Positions 1-8,664 of a DNA stretch of 40,588 nt are shown here, piece by piece (within the stretch, counting starts at the first letter, position 1; every line of letters starts with the position of its first letter). Location of the stretch: IMG/VR virus record IMGVR_UViG_3300042320_000182, positions 1 to 40,588 of that record. One strand, given 5' to 3'. A program made the translations under genes and the position numbers. The stretch comes from a virus. The notes below the pieces were generated by a model. The model searched no databases. It saw only the letters and a list, made by a program, of their open reading frames with translations, and had not been told where the DNA came from.

Positions 1-977
1 GCGGCACAGCAGGGACTGTTAATACAGGAGGTGGTGGAGGTGGAGGTAGTGGCAGCTTAACAAGCGGCGGCGCAGGCGGCTCCGGCATTGTCATTCTGAA
101 ATATCAAGCACCATCACAGAGTGTTTTCGTATTCAAGGGTTCGGGTAAGTTTGTTGTCCCCACGGGCGTGACCAGCATTGATTATTTAGTGGTTGGCGGT
201 GGAGCTGGAACGGCAGGAAACAGAAATGGAGGTGGTGGTGCCGGTGGATTCAGAACCGGAGCCGGCGCTGCTGTATCTGTTGGTGCTGAATTAACCATTA
301 CAGTAGGTGCCGGTGGTGCTGGAGGCGCTGGGAATGTTACTGCAACCATAACTCAAGATGGAGGCCTATCATCAATCGTTGGTGGAACAAGTCCTTCTCC
401 TTTTGCATCCCCTGGGATAGAGTCAGCCGGCGGAGGTGGTGGTAATACATCGGGGTCTAATGGAAGAAATGGCGGTTCTGGAGGTGGCGGAGGAGGTTCT
501 GGTAGTGGAGGAACAGGCAATACACCAAACCAACCATCAGCAGGCGGAAACGGAGCGCCAGCGGTTGCATATCAAGGTTTTAATGGCGGCGCAGGTGGCC
601 CTCCAAATATTTCTGGTGGCGGCGGTGGCGGCGCAGGTGGTGCTGGTGTTGCTGGTAATGGTTCAGCGCCATACGCAGGTGGTAATGGCGGATTGGCGCA
701 GCTTTCTACTATCACAGGATCAACGGTTTATTACGCAGGCGGTGGCGGAGGCGGTACTTTTTCAGGCACAGCAGGTTTAGGCGGAGGAACCGCAACTACG
801 GCGCAAAAAGGCGGTGCTGGTGATGGCGCAGCAGGGCAACCATCAACGCAACTAAAAGGCACTGACGGCACTGCAAATACAGGCGGCGGGGCAGGTGGTG
901 GTAGCGATTTTTCCAGCTCATCTGTAACTCAAGCCTCCGGCGGCTCAGGCATTGTCATCATCAAAATAAATCAATAA
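1..977 (+). CDS. Glycine-rich tail protein, 5' end outside the window
   Basis: An open frame enters at base 3 and runs to TAA at 975-977. The GTG at 168 is internal, because coding continues upstream of it in the same frame. The protein is mostly Gly/Ala/Ser, with runs such as GGGGGAGG. Two units end in a similar way (GGSGIVIL near base 95 and GGSGIVII near base 960). Between them lies a short beta-rich linker ending VPTGVTSIDYLVV, which is typical of glycine-rich tail-fibre or adhesin domains that bind host surface structures. It sits directly before the lysis cassette. The virion role is inferred from composition and position. The GC-rich repetitive DNA is prone to recombination and may vary between relatives. 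Confidence 0.8.
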   Translation, partial: GTAGTVNTGGGGGGGSGSLTSGGAGGSGIVILKYQAPSQSVFVFKGSGKFVVPTGVTSIDYLVVGGGAGTAGNRNGGGGAGGFRTGAGAAVSVGAELTITVGAGGAGGAGNVTATITQDGGLSSIVGGTSPSPFASPGIESAGGGGGNTSGSNGRNGGSGGGGGGSGSGGTGNTPNQPSAGGNGAPAVAYQGFNGGAGGPPNISGGGGGGAGGAGVAGNGSAPYAGGNGGLAQLSTITGSTVYYAGGGGGGTFSGTAGLGGGTATTAQKGGAGDGAAGQPSTQLKGTDGTANTGGGAGGGSDFSSSSVTQASGGSGIVIIKINQ

Positions 978-985
978 GAGGTCAA

Positions 986-1243
986 ATGGAAAACACAAAA
1001 ATTTACCGCTTCCTCGGCATTGATACGGCGATGCACATGCTTCGCCCTGGTGCTAAGTGGGAAATCACAAACAATCAATTCACACGCTGGGATGATCCAC
1101 GCCCCTGTCCGTCAATGGATGAGGTTTACTGGGTGATGGACAAGATCAAAGAGTTTGAAGAGTCAATCCCTACGATGTGGTTGCCAGAGCAGTTAGAGGA
1201 AATGGGCATTAAGATGAAAGAGATTGAAGAGGCTATTCAATGA
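986..1243 (+). CDS. Hypothetical 85-aa protein
   Basis: The start is ATG, with GAGG five bases upstream. The stop overlaps the next start (ATGA), so the two are probably translationally coupled. The protein is acidic and rich in Trp and Met, with MHMLRPGAKWEI near residues 16-27 and a probable C-terminal helix. I see no signal peptide or membrane segment. Its place between a tail-fibre gene and a 2OG-oxygenase-like gene resembles tail-fibre-linked accessory genes of aquatic phages, possibly a chaperone or small structural protein. I do not recognise a family. Confidence 0.75.
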   Translation: MENTKIYRFLGIDTAMHMLRPGAKWEITNNQFTRWDDPRPCPSMDEVYWVMDKIKEFEESIPTMWLPEQLEEMGIKMKEIEEAIQ

Positions 1244-1842
1244 ACTTGCATGGACTCTTCGCACAGCCTGTAGGCTTCTTTGATCTAAATCGTTCTCTTA
1301 CTGAAGAAGAGTTGTTCGTACTTAAAGAGTTAGAACAGCGTCCTAATATGGGTAATCGTACCAGTAAGGATAATTTTGTATTGAAGAACTCTACGATGAC
1401 ACCTCTTCGTAGCTGGATGGAAGATTGTTTAGGACAGTACTTCAAAGCCACTGTCAATCCTAAGCATGATGTTAACCTTCGTATCACACAGTCTTGGGTT
1501 AACTACAGTGAACCAGGACAATACCATCACAAACATGCTCATCCTAATTCATTTGTTAGTGGTGTGTTCTACATACAGACAAATGATACAGATAAGATTT
1601 ACTTCTACAAAGATGGTTACCAACAGATTAAGTTTCCACCTCAAGAGTGGAACAGTTGGAATAGTGAATCATGGTGGTTTGAAGCCCTCACTGGTCGCCT
1701 AATCCTTTTCCCATCATCACTAACGCACATGGTTCCTACTGTAGAAGGTGATGATGTCCGTATATCCCTTAGTTTTAATACATTCCCAGTTGGTGTTGTC
1801 GGTGAAGAGATGGACCTTACTGGCTTAAGATTGGAGGCTTAG
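1240..1842 (+). CDS. Putative 2OG-Fe(II) oxygenase-like protein
   Basis: This 200-aa protein has the layout of the phage 2OG-Fe(II) oxygenase family (2OG-FeII_Oxy_5 type). It has HAHP at residues 99-102 followed by SGVFYI, then LILFPSSLTH with His163, and Arg174 in VRISLSFN. These fit one His pair, a distal His and an Arg that binds 2-oxoglutarate. Such enzymes hydroxylate protein or small-molecule substrates using Fe(II), O2 and 2-oxoglutarate; the phage substrate is unknown. AAGAGG seven bases before the ATG serves as ribosome binding site, and the start overlaps the upstream stop. The assignment rests on motif order only, with no alignment. Confidence 0.72.
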   Translation: MNLHGLFAQPVGFFDLNRSLTEEELFVLKELEQRPNMGNRTSKDNFVLKNSTMTPLRSWMEDCLGQYFKATVNPKHDVNLRITQSWVNYSEPGQYHHKHAHPNSFVSGVFYIQTNDTDKIYFYKDGYQQIKFPPQEWNSWNSESWWFEALTGRLILFPSSLTHMVPTVEGDDVRISLSFNTFPVGVVGEEMDLTGLRLEA

Positions 1843-2169
1843 ATGGCACACTTTGCCAAGATTGAGAATAACGTAGTTACTCAGGTTATCGTTGTAGACA
1901 ACAAGGATACCGCTGATGCTAGTGGTGTTGAGAAAGAGCATATCGGTGCTGCTTTCTGTGAACGTCTACTAGGAGGTACTTGGAAGCAAACCAGCTATAA
2001 CGGTAACTTCCGTAAGAACTATGCTGGTATTGGCTATAGCTTTGATGAGGCTAGGAATGCCTTTATCCCACCAAAGCCTACCGAAGATGCTGTATTAGAT
2101 GAAGATACTTGTCAGTGGATTGTAGTTGCTGCTGCCGATTCATTAAGTGGTGCTGACAGTGTAGCCTAG
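1843..2169 (+). CDS. Conserved phage protein (MAHFAKI family)
   Basis: The 108-aa protein begins MAHFAKIENNVVTQVIVVDN and contains GGTWKQTSYN (about residues 44-53) and RKNYAGIGYSFDEARNAFIPPKP (written here only as a recognisable block near residues 58-79), ending DTCQWIVV. I recognise this as a small protein widespread in marine T4-like and T7-like phages, usually close to tail or structural genes; its function is unknown. The start follows GGAGG by six bases and sits immediately after the stop of the oxygenase-like gene. Confidence 0.82.
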   Translation: MAHFAKIENNVVTQVIVVDNKDTADASGVEKEHIGAAFCERLLGGTWKQTSYNGNFRKNYAGIGYSFDEARNAFIPPKPTEDAVLDEDTCQWIVVAAADSLSGADSVA

Positions 2170-2189
2170 CACCTACTACACACACTACC

Positions 2190-2363
2190 ATGGAAGCACT
2201 AGAAGCACTAGGGAAGCTGTGGTACTTAGGTGCTGCAATAGTAGCTATAGCTGCCTATTCAGTTACCATCAAAGTCCGTGTCGATTATCTTGAGAAGGGA
2301 TACGATAAGCAGATCACGGAAATGTGGAAACACATTAATGAACTCAAGTCTAAAGGGCACTAG
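2190..2363 (+). CDS. 57-aa membrane protein of the lysis cassette
   Basis: A short ORF encodes MEALEALGKLWYLGAAIV followed by more hydrophobic residues: one membrane segment at about residues 10-28, then a charged helical tail (KVRVDYLEKGYDKQITEMWK). The ORF lies head-to-tail two bases before the holin-like gene at 2366, between conserved genes. This topology resembles XhlA-like or small holin-partner proteins. I see no good Shine-Dalgarno sequence, so the start is less certain. An antiholin or spanin-like role is possible but not shown. Confidence 0.6.
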   Translation: MEALEALGKLWYLGAAIVAIAAYSVTIKVRVDYLEKGYDKQITEMWKHINELKSKGH

Positions 2364-2365
2364 AT

Positions 2366-2569
2366 ATGGCATTGCAACATGCAGATGAACAAGTGAAGCA
2401 GTTAGGTGATGCCATTTCAATTATCACTGTCGTTGGCACTTTAGCTGAGTTATTACCTGCTGTAGCTGCAGTACTTACGATTATATGGACAGCTATACGT
2501 ATCTGGGAAACTGACACAGTGCAGTGTATCTTTGGTAGAAATCGCACACAAAATAAAACAGAGGAATGA
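2366..2569 (+). CDS. Putative holin (67 aa)
   Basis: This small protein has a hydrophobic stretch at about residues 17-46 (AISIITVVGTLAELLPAVAA and on through IIWTAIRIWE), enough for one long or two short membrane segments, followed by a short polar tail rich in Arg, Asn and Lys. Size, topology and a position three genes before the endolysin fit a class II-type holin, which permeabilises the inner membrane so that the endolysin can reach peptidoglycan. AGGG lies nine bases before the ATG. Sequence alone does not distinguish holin from antiholin. Confidence 0.65.
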   Translation: MALQHADEQVKQLGDAISIITVVGTLAELLPAVAAVLTIIWTAIRIWETDTVQCIFGRNRTQNKTEE

Positions 2570-2575
2570 TTTGTA

Positions 2576-3058
2576 ATGTTTGATCTCCTCAGTGGTGGAT
2601 TGTTGGGTAGCATCTTCGGTGGGTTGTTTCGACTTGCCCCTGAAGTACTCAAGTTTCTTGATAAGAAAAATGAAAGATCACATGAGCTAAACATGTTCCA
2701 GTTACAAACTGACCTAGAGAAAATGAGGGGTCAGTTTCGTATGGAAGAGAAATATGTTGAGCATTCAGTTGCCCAGTTAGACACGATTAAAGAGGCATTT
2801 AAAGAGCAATCAGAAACTGCTAAGAATGCTGGATGGTTTGTATCTGCTATATCTGCACTAGTAAGACCTGGGATTACATGGGCACTGTTCTTCATGTATG
2901 CAGCAGTTAAAGTGGCTGCATTGTATATGGCATTTCTTACTAATGCTCCATGGCATGAGATTATTCAACAGTCTTGGGATGCAGATGACTTTGGTCTATT
3001 TACCATGTGTATTTCGTTTTGGTTCGTTGGTAGAAGCATAGAAAAATACAACAAGTGA
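2576..3058 (+). CDS. Holin-like protein, GTA 3TM type
   Basis: The 160-aa protein has an N-terminal amphipathic or hydrophobic part (LLGSIFGGLF), a central charged helix (about residues 30-85) and two strong C-terminal membrane segments at about 88-120 (WFVSAISALVRPGITWALFF and following) and 138-153 (FGLFTMCISFWFVG). The ALVRPGITW motif preceding a membrane helix matches what I know of the 'Holin of 3TMs, for gene-transfer release' family. Its stop overlaps the GTG of the endolysin (GTGA), which fits a coupled lysis cassette. Family membership is from memory. Confidence 0.7.
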   Translation: MFDLLSGGLLGSIFGGLFRLAPEVLKFLDKKNERSHELNMFQLQTDLEKMRGQFRMEEKYVEHSVAQLDTIKEAFKEQSETAKNAGWFVSAISALVRPGITWALFFMYAAVKVAALYMAFLTNAPWHEIIQQSWDADDFGLFTMCISFWFVGRSIEKYNK

Positions 3059-3522
3059 AGCAGGCTATAGAACTGTCTAAGAACTTATTGATTAAGCCCT
3101 TTGAAGGTTGTGCAAAGGTACTACCCAATAAACTAGTACAAGCTTATCCAGATCCTGGTACAGGTAAAGAACCTTGGACTATAGGTTACGGTACAACAGG
3201 ACCCCATGTCACTGAGAATACTGTATGGACCATGGAACAATGTGAAGCTGCACTTGATGAACACATTGTCTACTTTCTTAATGGTCTATTGAAGCTGTCA
3301 CCATCACTTGCTAATGAGAACCCTAGAAGGATTGCAGCAGTACTGTCTTGGGTTTATAACTGTGGACTAGGTAACTACCGTATTAGTACCTTTAAGAAGC
3401 GTATAGACGCTAAGGATTGGTTAGGTGCACAGGTAGAGTGTAGGAAGTGGAATAAAGCAAATGGTAGAGTACTTAGAGGTTTAACAGTACGGAGAGAGGC
3501 TGAAGCTGCAATGCTAGTTTAA
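3055..3522 (+). CDS. Endolysin, GH24 phage lysozyme
   Basis: This is a muramidase that cleaves the MurNAc-GlcNAc bond of peptidoglycan. The N-terminus has KPFEGC with the expected catalytic Glu17, followed by AYPDPGTGKEPWTIGYGTT holding Asp33 and the Thr of the GH24 E-D-T signature. The C-terminus has LSWVYNCGLG and RRIAAV-type helices and ends LRGLTVRREAEAAML, a common GH24 ending. At 155 aa the length is normal. There is no signal or SAR segment, so export should depend on the upstream holin-like proteins. The start is GTG overlapping the previous TGA, with no clear Shine-Dalgarno sequence, which implies translational coupling. Confidence 0.92.
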   Translation: MKQAIELSKNLLIKPFEGCAKVLPNKLVQAYPDPGTGKEPWTIGYGTTGPHVTENTVWTMEQCEAALDEHIVYFLNGLLKLSPSLANENPRRIAAVLSWVYNCGLGNYRISTFKKRIDAKDWLGAQVECRKWNKANGRVLRGLTVRREAEAAMLV

Positions 3523-3562
3523 TCGTAGCACACAAGCTAATGCCCCATATTAGGATACTAAA

Positions 3563-6500
3563 ATGCCAAGTAAAGAATTCACATCTAAACAAAAGGAAAT
3601 CGTAGCACGTAAATTAGGCTACGATGGGCCTATGCACATGTTCGATGAGTTCCTTAAATCTGATCCTTCATTGGCGGATCGATATGGTACTGTGCTAGAT
3701 AAGTACATGGCTCGTGGTGGTGTAGTGAGCAAGAAGAAGAAATATGCTGAAGGTGGGGTTACAAGGCTTAAGACTGAGGCTGAGTTAGAACAAGAGGCAT
3801 TGAATCAGCAAACGAGTGCAATCATTAATCCTGCTAGTGCAGTTATAAACCCAGGAGTTACACAAACAAGTGCAGTTATAAACCCAGGAGTTATAAACCC
3901 AGGAGTCACAGGCCCTACCATAACCCCTGTTGACGGTGCAGACATTAAACTCACTGCAGATCAACTGGCAGATGTTACAAAGAATACCAAAGCTACTGTA
4001 GTCCCCTCTACACCTGTCATTCAAGATAACACTTCTACTACGATACCTGTAGACACTGTACAAGGTCCAACTGTCATCACAGATGTATCTAACATTAAAC
4101 CTGCTGCTGATGATGCAGGTGTCGATGAAATCACTGCCTTATACAGAGAAGTGCTAGGCAGAGATCCAGATGCGGGTGGATTAGATTACTGGGATAAGAC
4201 AGGCTTAGGACCAGCTCAAATAAGACAGTATCTACTAGGCAGTTCAGAGTATGCCAACAGACAGGCTAAAGGGGCATCTGTAGGCTCTGATACGATTACA
4301 GGTAGTCCCACTATAGGTGGAGCTGCTGGAGTGACTGCAGCCCGTATTACACCCACTGAAGACCAGATTATACAGGCTAGGGAAGGTATTACAGCTAGTC
4401 AAGCAACTACATCTACAGTCCCTGGTGCAGCACAGGCAGCTTCTGTAACTGCCACTAAACCTGAGACAGTTGAAGCTACTAAGACATATGACTCAGTGAC
4501 GGATGTAACCGATACCTTAACGGGTGCAGTAGGGGCTGTCTCTGACACGATCACTGCAGCAGAAGGTACAGTATCAAGTGGTGCAATTGCTGCACCTGCC
4601 ACTTTCGATGAGACATTTCAGAGTAAAGTCACAGCAACTTCTCGTACTGTTGATCCTACTGAGATTGTAAGTGCTGCTGAATCTTATATTGCACCTGTTG
4701 TTGATGTAAAAGAGGCAGATGTCCCTAAACAAGTAGAAGCAGTAACACGTGAAGTTCAGGACAATGAAATTGCTAAAGCAGCTACATTGGCTGAAGCTAA
4801 CATTGCCCAAGGTAAAACACAGGAAGCTGCAGGTCTTACTACTGATGCCAAGATTGTAGCTGCTAAGCTAGATAAATTTACTTTAGATGCAGGTACTTTA
4901 GCTGATTTCGTTGAAGGTACAGTAGAGGCTAAAGCTACTGTACAGGGTCAGCTTACTGATCTCATGAAGTCTTTCGATGATGGGAAGACTCCTGCATGGG
5001 CTGCTGGTGCTATTCGTGCCGCTAATGCAGCTATGGCAGCTAGAGGTTTAGGTAACAGTTCCATGGCATCTGCAGCTATCTTTCAGGCTGCTATGGAATC
5101 TGCACTCCCAATAGCACAACAAGATGCACAGACATATGCCCAGATGGGATTGCAGAATCTCAATAATAGGCAACAAGTTGCACTTGCTAATGCTGCAGCC
5201 CAACAGGGTGTAGAGATTGCTAACTTTAATGCAGAGCAACAAGCTGCCTTACAGAATGCTGTTAACTCTTTCTCATTGCAATCCCAGAATCTAAGCAACG
5301 TACAGCAGACTATGCTTGCTAACTTGCAAGTACGTGCTGCAGTTCAACAGATAGAGCTATCTAATCAGCAGCAGGCTATGCTCACTAATGCTGCTCGTTA
5401 TGCTGAGATTGCTAATATCAATCTTAATAATCAACAACAAGCTGCATTACAATCTAGTGCACAGAACGTACAAGTTGATCTAGCTAACCTGAGTACAAGG
5501 CAACAGTCTGCATTGGCTAATGCCCAGATTGAAGCTGCCATGAAAGGTAAAGTTCTCGATAATCAACAGCAAGCTGCTGTATTAAATGCAGCTAGATATG
5601 CAGAAGCCAATAACATGACGTTTACAGCAGAGCAAAATGCAATGCTGCATAACTCAGAGTTAATGAAGACTATTGGATTGGCTAATTTAAGTAGTGAACA
5701 AGCATCTGTACTTCAGAATGCAGCTACTTATGCAGCTATGGACATGGCTAACCTTAACAATAGGCAACAAGCTGCTGTTGTAAATGCTCAGGCATTCTTG
5801 CAAATGGATTTAGCTAATCTGTCCAATGAGCAACAGACTTCTTTATTTAAATCACAGCAAGTGATTCAAAGTCTATTCACAGATGCTGCTGCTGAGAATG
5901 CTGCTGAACAATTCAATGCCACTAGCCAAATGCAGACTGATCAATTCTTTGCTTCTATAAAAGCACAGGTTGATCAATTCAATACAGCACAATCAAATGC
6001 TATGTCTCAGTTTAATTCTGGACAGACAAATTCCATGTCGCAGTTTAATGTATCACAGATGAATGCCATGGAACAATTCAATGCACAACAAAGGCTTGTG
6101 ATTGATCAGTCTAATGCAGAGTGGAGAAGGAATATTGCAACTGCTGATACTGCAGCTATTAATCAGGCTAATCAATTCAATGCTCAAATGGGTATGCAAT
6201 TATCCTTAGCTCAGTATAATAATATGTGGCAGGGATATAGAGATAGTATGCAATATGCACATACATCTAGTCAGAATGATTTAGATCGTGAGAATAGACT
6301 GGCTATTGCACAGCTACAAAAGGATGCTGCTATTGAGGCAGCTAAAGCTTCACGTACTGCTGCTGCTGTAAGTGCTTTAGGTGGGCTAACAGCCACAATG
6401 TTAGGCAAGACTACACTAGGACAGACTGCTGTGGATGCTGTAACTAATGTTATTAAATCTTTTACTGGGACAGCAGACATATCATCTACAGAATTAGCAA

Positions 6501-6619
6501 ACCTATCTAATCAAGCAATGACAGACATGTTTGGTGAAATTGCTGCAAGTACAGGAAATGTAAGTGGGGACTACTCTGGGTATTATGATGAGCTATACAC
6601 ACCCCCAACCGGAGGTTAA
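3563..6619 (+). CDS. Large virion protein with DUF4214 and hendecad-repeat rod (1018 aa)
   Basis: An N-terminal conserved block (residues 1-53, MPSKEFTSKQKEIVARKLGY and on) is followed by KKKKYAEGG. A short INPGV repeat tract follows (about 90-115), then a DUF4214 domain at about 188-233 (LYREVLGRDPDAGGLDYW). An Ala/Thr/Val-rich segment leads to eleven exact 22-residue repeats (533-774) and seven 11-residue repeats beginning QFN (783-859). The C-terminal part ends near a small hydrophobic region (AAAVSALGGLTATML). I know similar proteins from marine phages as structural, probably tail- or ejection-associated. The repeats predict a long helical rod. AGGA lies eight bases before the ATG. The exact place in the particle is unknown. 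Confidence 0.85.
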   Translation: MPSKEFTSKQKEIVARKLGYDGPMHMFDEFLKSDPSLADRYGTVLDKYMARGGVVSKKKKYAEGGVTRLKTEAELEQEALNQQTSAIINPASAVINPGVTQTSAVINPGVINPGVTGPTITPVDGADIKLTADQLADVTKNTKATVVPSTPVIQDNTSTTIPVDTVQGPTVITDVSNIKPAADDAGVDEITALYREVLGRDPDAGGLDYWDKTGLGPAQIRQYLLGSSEYANRQAKGASVGSDTITGSPTIGGAAGVTAARITPTEDQIIQAREGITASQATTSTVPGAAQAASVTATKPETVEATKTYDSVTDVTDTLTGAVGAVSDTITAAEGTVSSGAIAAPATFDETFQSKVTATSRTVDPTEIVSAAESYIAPVVDVKEADVPKQVEAVTREVQDNEIAKAATLAEANIAQGKTQEAAGLTTDAKIVAAKLDKFTLDAGTLADFVEGTVEAKATVQGQLTDLMKSFDDGKTPAWAAGAIRAANAAMAARGLGNSSMASAAIFQAAMESALPIAQQDAQTYAQMGLQNLNNRQQVALANAAAQQGVEIANFNAEQQAALQNAVNSFSLQSQNLSNVQQTMLANLQVRAAVQQIELSNQQQAMLTNAARYAEIANINLNNQQQAALQSSAQNVQVDLANLSTRQQSALANAQIEAAMKGKVLDNQQQAAVLNAARYAEANNMTFTAEQNAMLHNSELMKTIGLANLSSEQASVLQNAATYAAMDMANLNNRQQAAVVNAQAFLQMDLANLSNEQQTSLFKSQQVIQSLFTDAAAENAAEQFNATSQMQTDQFFASIKAQVDQFNTAQSNAMSQFNSGQTNSMSQFNVSQMNAMEQFNAQQRLVIDQSNAEWRRNIATADTAAINQANQFNAQMGMQLSLAQYNNMWQGYRDSMQYAHTSSQNDLDRENRLAIAQLQKDAAIEAAKASRTAAAVSALGGLTATMLGKTTLGQTAVDAVTNVIKSFTGTADISSTELANLSNQAMTDMFGEIAASTGNVSGDYSGYYDELYTPPTGG
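5159..6139 (+). repeat. Hendecad protein repeats inside the 1018-aa virion gene
   Basis: Eleven consecutive units of exactly 22 residues share the pattern hydrophobic-N-x-x-Q-Q at the start and N-A near positions 11-12 (for example LNNRQQ...LANA, LSNEQQ). Eight residues later come seven exact 11-residue units, such as QFNTAQSNAMS, QFNSGQTNSMS and QFNVSQMNAME. Multiples of 11 point to a hendecad, right-handed helical bundle rather than a heptad coiled coil. The DNA copies have diverged, so the repeats are old or constrained at protein level. Confidence 0.9.
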
Positions 6620-6625
6620 ATACGC

Positions 6626-6847
6626 ATGGACAACTACATCAAACAAGTAGAGAAGCTTGTAGAACAGAAACTAAACAGTGCAGTAAAGCCTAAAGGTAAA
6701 GGCTTACTTGCACCTAAAAAGACTAAGCTTAAGGACAGTGACAATGAACAGCAACAAAGCACTATGGATCTTGTTGCTAATTTCATTGCTGATATTCGTA
6801 TGAAACGCATGGAATATAGGAAAACAAATGGCAAAGTCAATGGATGA
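6626..6847 (+). CDS. Hypothetical 73-aa basic protein
   Basis: This Lys-rich protein has an N-terminal helix (MDNYIKQVEKLVEQKL), a basic low-complexity middle (KPKGKGLLAPKKTKLK) and a C-terminal segment DLVANFIADIRMKRMEY. GGAGG lies about ten bases before the ATG and straddles the end of the upstream gene. The 3' end overlaps the next gene by 20 bases. It belongs to the rightward virion operon, but I recognise no family. Confidence 0.72.
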   Translation: MDNYIKQVEKLVEQKLNSAVKPKGKGLLAPKKTKLKDSDNEQQQSTMDLVANFIADIRMKRMEYRKTNGKVNG

Positions 6848-7334
6848 GAATCTATTTGCTGGGGGACCTATCCCTGGTATGTCACTTACAGGTAAGGCAC
6901 GTAATGTACCTTGGGAGAATCCTCCCATGCTTGTGTCTGTTGAAGATGCCATTCAGTACTATGTAGAGAAGTTATTAGATCCAGAAACTGAAGATGCTAT
7001 TTTAAATGTCTTAGATAATAAAGTTGATATAGTCACTGTCGCTGATCATCTTATTACATCTTCAACCATGAACGGTATTCACTCGCTCGATGTAGGGTTC
7101 TTAGTGAATCCAGTTGTACGTGAGTTACTAATGCTTGTAGCTGATTCTGCAGACATTGAATATGTAGAGTCTTATAAGAAACAAGAGATGGATAAGCGTC
7201 TGCCTAGACACATTGTACGTCAAATGGTTAAAGCTACGATGGAAGAACAACCCATGGAAGCTGAACCACAACCTACTGAAGAAACAATGCCACCTGAGTA
7301 TCGTGGGCTTATGGCACCACCACCAATGAGGTAA
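6828..7334 (+). CDS. Hypothetical virion-operon protein (168 aa)
   Basis: The protein starts MAKSMDENLFAGGPIPGMSL and has a helical core (about residues 40-130) and a Pro/Glu-rich tail ending MAPPPMR. Of two in-frame ATGs, 6828 is preferred because AGGA lies about eight bases upstream; 6840 would also work. The N-terminal GGPIPGMSLT pattern is one I associate with small proteins encoded near internal virion proteins of aquatic phages. No catalytic motif or membrane segment is visible. Confidence 0.72.
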   Translation: MAKSMDENLFAGGPIPGMSLTGKARNVPWENPPMLVSVEDAIQYYVEKLLDPETEDAILNVLDNKVDIVTVADHLITSSTMNGIHSLDVGFLVNPVVRELLMLVADSADIEYVESYKKQEMDKRLPRHIVRQMVKATMEEQPMEAEPQPTEETMPPEYRGLMAPPPMR

Positions 7335-7341
7335 TAAGCAC

Positions 7342-8664
7342 ATGTCATTCCTAGCTTCCTTTGTAACTGGCTTCGCTACGCAAGCACAGAAAGATATTGA
7401 AGAAAGAGATAAAGAGCTTCGTGATGAAGCTACCATGCGTTGGAATTCTCTGCTTAAAGAAAGGGAGAAGGCTAAGCTGCGTGTAGAAAAGCGTAGTGAA
7501 GAGATAGATGACTTAGCTAGAAAGCTTAGAGCCTATGGTGTCACTGACGAGAATCAAATTGTAGCTGCTATCTCTAGTGGTACTGCACCTGAGATTGTAG
7601 AGAAACTTAGTTCCATGAAAGAGGGATTAACTTCTTCTAGAGTACAACAATTAATTAAAGTTGAAGCTGGACAAGAAATACCCACACTTGCAGAGTTCCG
7701 CAAGAAAGCTACTGAGTTACAGCCTGGGATGACTGCAGCACCTAGTGAAGAACAGATGCGTGGGGCATTTGGATTGAAGACACGTGCTTATGAGCAAAGT
7801 CTTAAGTCAGCTTCAGCACAAACAGGTGTAAGTACTGAGGATATCTACCGTACTAAGTTACCTGAAGTGCCTTCAGTTAGAGCTGCAGTTGACCTGTCTG
7901 TACTTGCCCCTGAGAAGACAGAGAAACTCACTGTCTATGAGCGTAATCTTAAGGCACTTAAAGATGCATGGGCAGAATCTACAGATGATGTGACTAAAGA
8001 AGCTTTGTCTAAGCAGATCAATGCCTACATGAACGTTGGTAAGGTAGATAAGCCAGAGAGGTTTAATGCACTTGTAGATGATCTTAAGATTGAGTACTCA
8101 AAAGAAACTGATCCAGCTAAGAAGAGAGTCTTAAATGCACGTATTCTAGAGCTATCCAGTTTAGGTAAGAAGCCAGAAGGTGATGGGGAATCTAAAGCAC
8201 CTACTCGTGCAGATCATTTCCGTTTACTCAAGAATGCAGAGAGAACTGCTATCGGTAGTGTAGAGACAAGGCTAGGTGGTGCTACCTTTGTAGATTCTGC
8301 TGATGGACGTATGCTAGTTAAAGGCATTGATGCTGATGCACGTGGTGTCCTTAACGATGCAGTAAACAATCAGATTAGGGAAGTCATAAGCACTGTCTCA
8401 GACACACAAGGCAGGGTACCACAAGGTATGCGAGAGGCACTTGCTTCCTTTGGTATTAAGACTGACAAGAACGGTGTACCCATTATACCTGCTGCATCTG
8501 CACAACCACCTGCACCTGTAAATGCTGCACCTGCTAGTGGGGTGTCTGCTGCTCGTGCTAGACCTGCCACTAGAACTGTGGTACGTACAGGCACAGTACA
8601 GTCAGGTCCAGATAAAGGTAAGAAAGTTATTGAATACTCTGATGGTACACGTGAGATCCAGTAA
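7342..8664 (+). CDS. Putative internal virion protein (440 aa)
   Basis: A short hydrophobic N-terminus (SFLASFVTGFATQ) is followed by a long charged coiled-coil-like region (about residues 15-75, KDIEERDKELRDE). The middle is largely helical, followed by an Ala/Pro-rich linker (about 385-410) and a compact ending GKKVIEYSDGTREIQ. The arrangement resembles ejection or internal core proteins of short-tailed phages, between the large rod protein and the 1090-aa protein. Its stop shares a base with the next start (TAATG). The role is inferred from order and shape. Confidence 0.7.
   Translation: MSFLASFVTGFATQAQKDIEERDKELRDEATMRWNSLLKEREKAKLRVEKRSEEIDDLARKLRAYGVTDENQIVAAISSGTAPEIVEKLSSMKEGLTSSRVQQLIKVEAGQEIPTLAEFRKKATELQPGMTAAPSEEQMRGAFGLKTRAYEQSLKSASAQTGVSTEDIYRTKLPEVPSVRAAVDLSVLAPEKTEKLTVYERNLKALKDAWAESTDDVTKEALSKQINAYMNVGKVDKPERFNALVDDLKIEYSKETDPAKKRVLNARILELSSLGKKPEGDGESKAPTRADHFRLLKNAERTAIGSVETRLGGATFVDSADGRMLVKGIDADARGVLNDAVNNQIREVISTVSDTQGRVPQGMREALASFGIKTDKNGVPIIPAASAQPPAPVNAAPASGVSAARARPATRTVVRTGTVQSGPDKGKKVIEYSDGTREIQ

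Noticed and set aside
436-780. Open frame of 114 codons inside the glycine-rich gene
   Set aside because: It is an alternate-frame reading of GC-rich Gly repeats, with Val/Glu/Ala-biased composition.
168-977. GTG at base 168 as the start of the glycine-rich protein
   Set aside because: The same frame is open and coding-like upstream to the window edge, so the GTG is internal.
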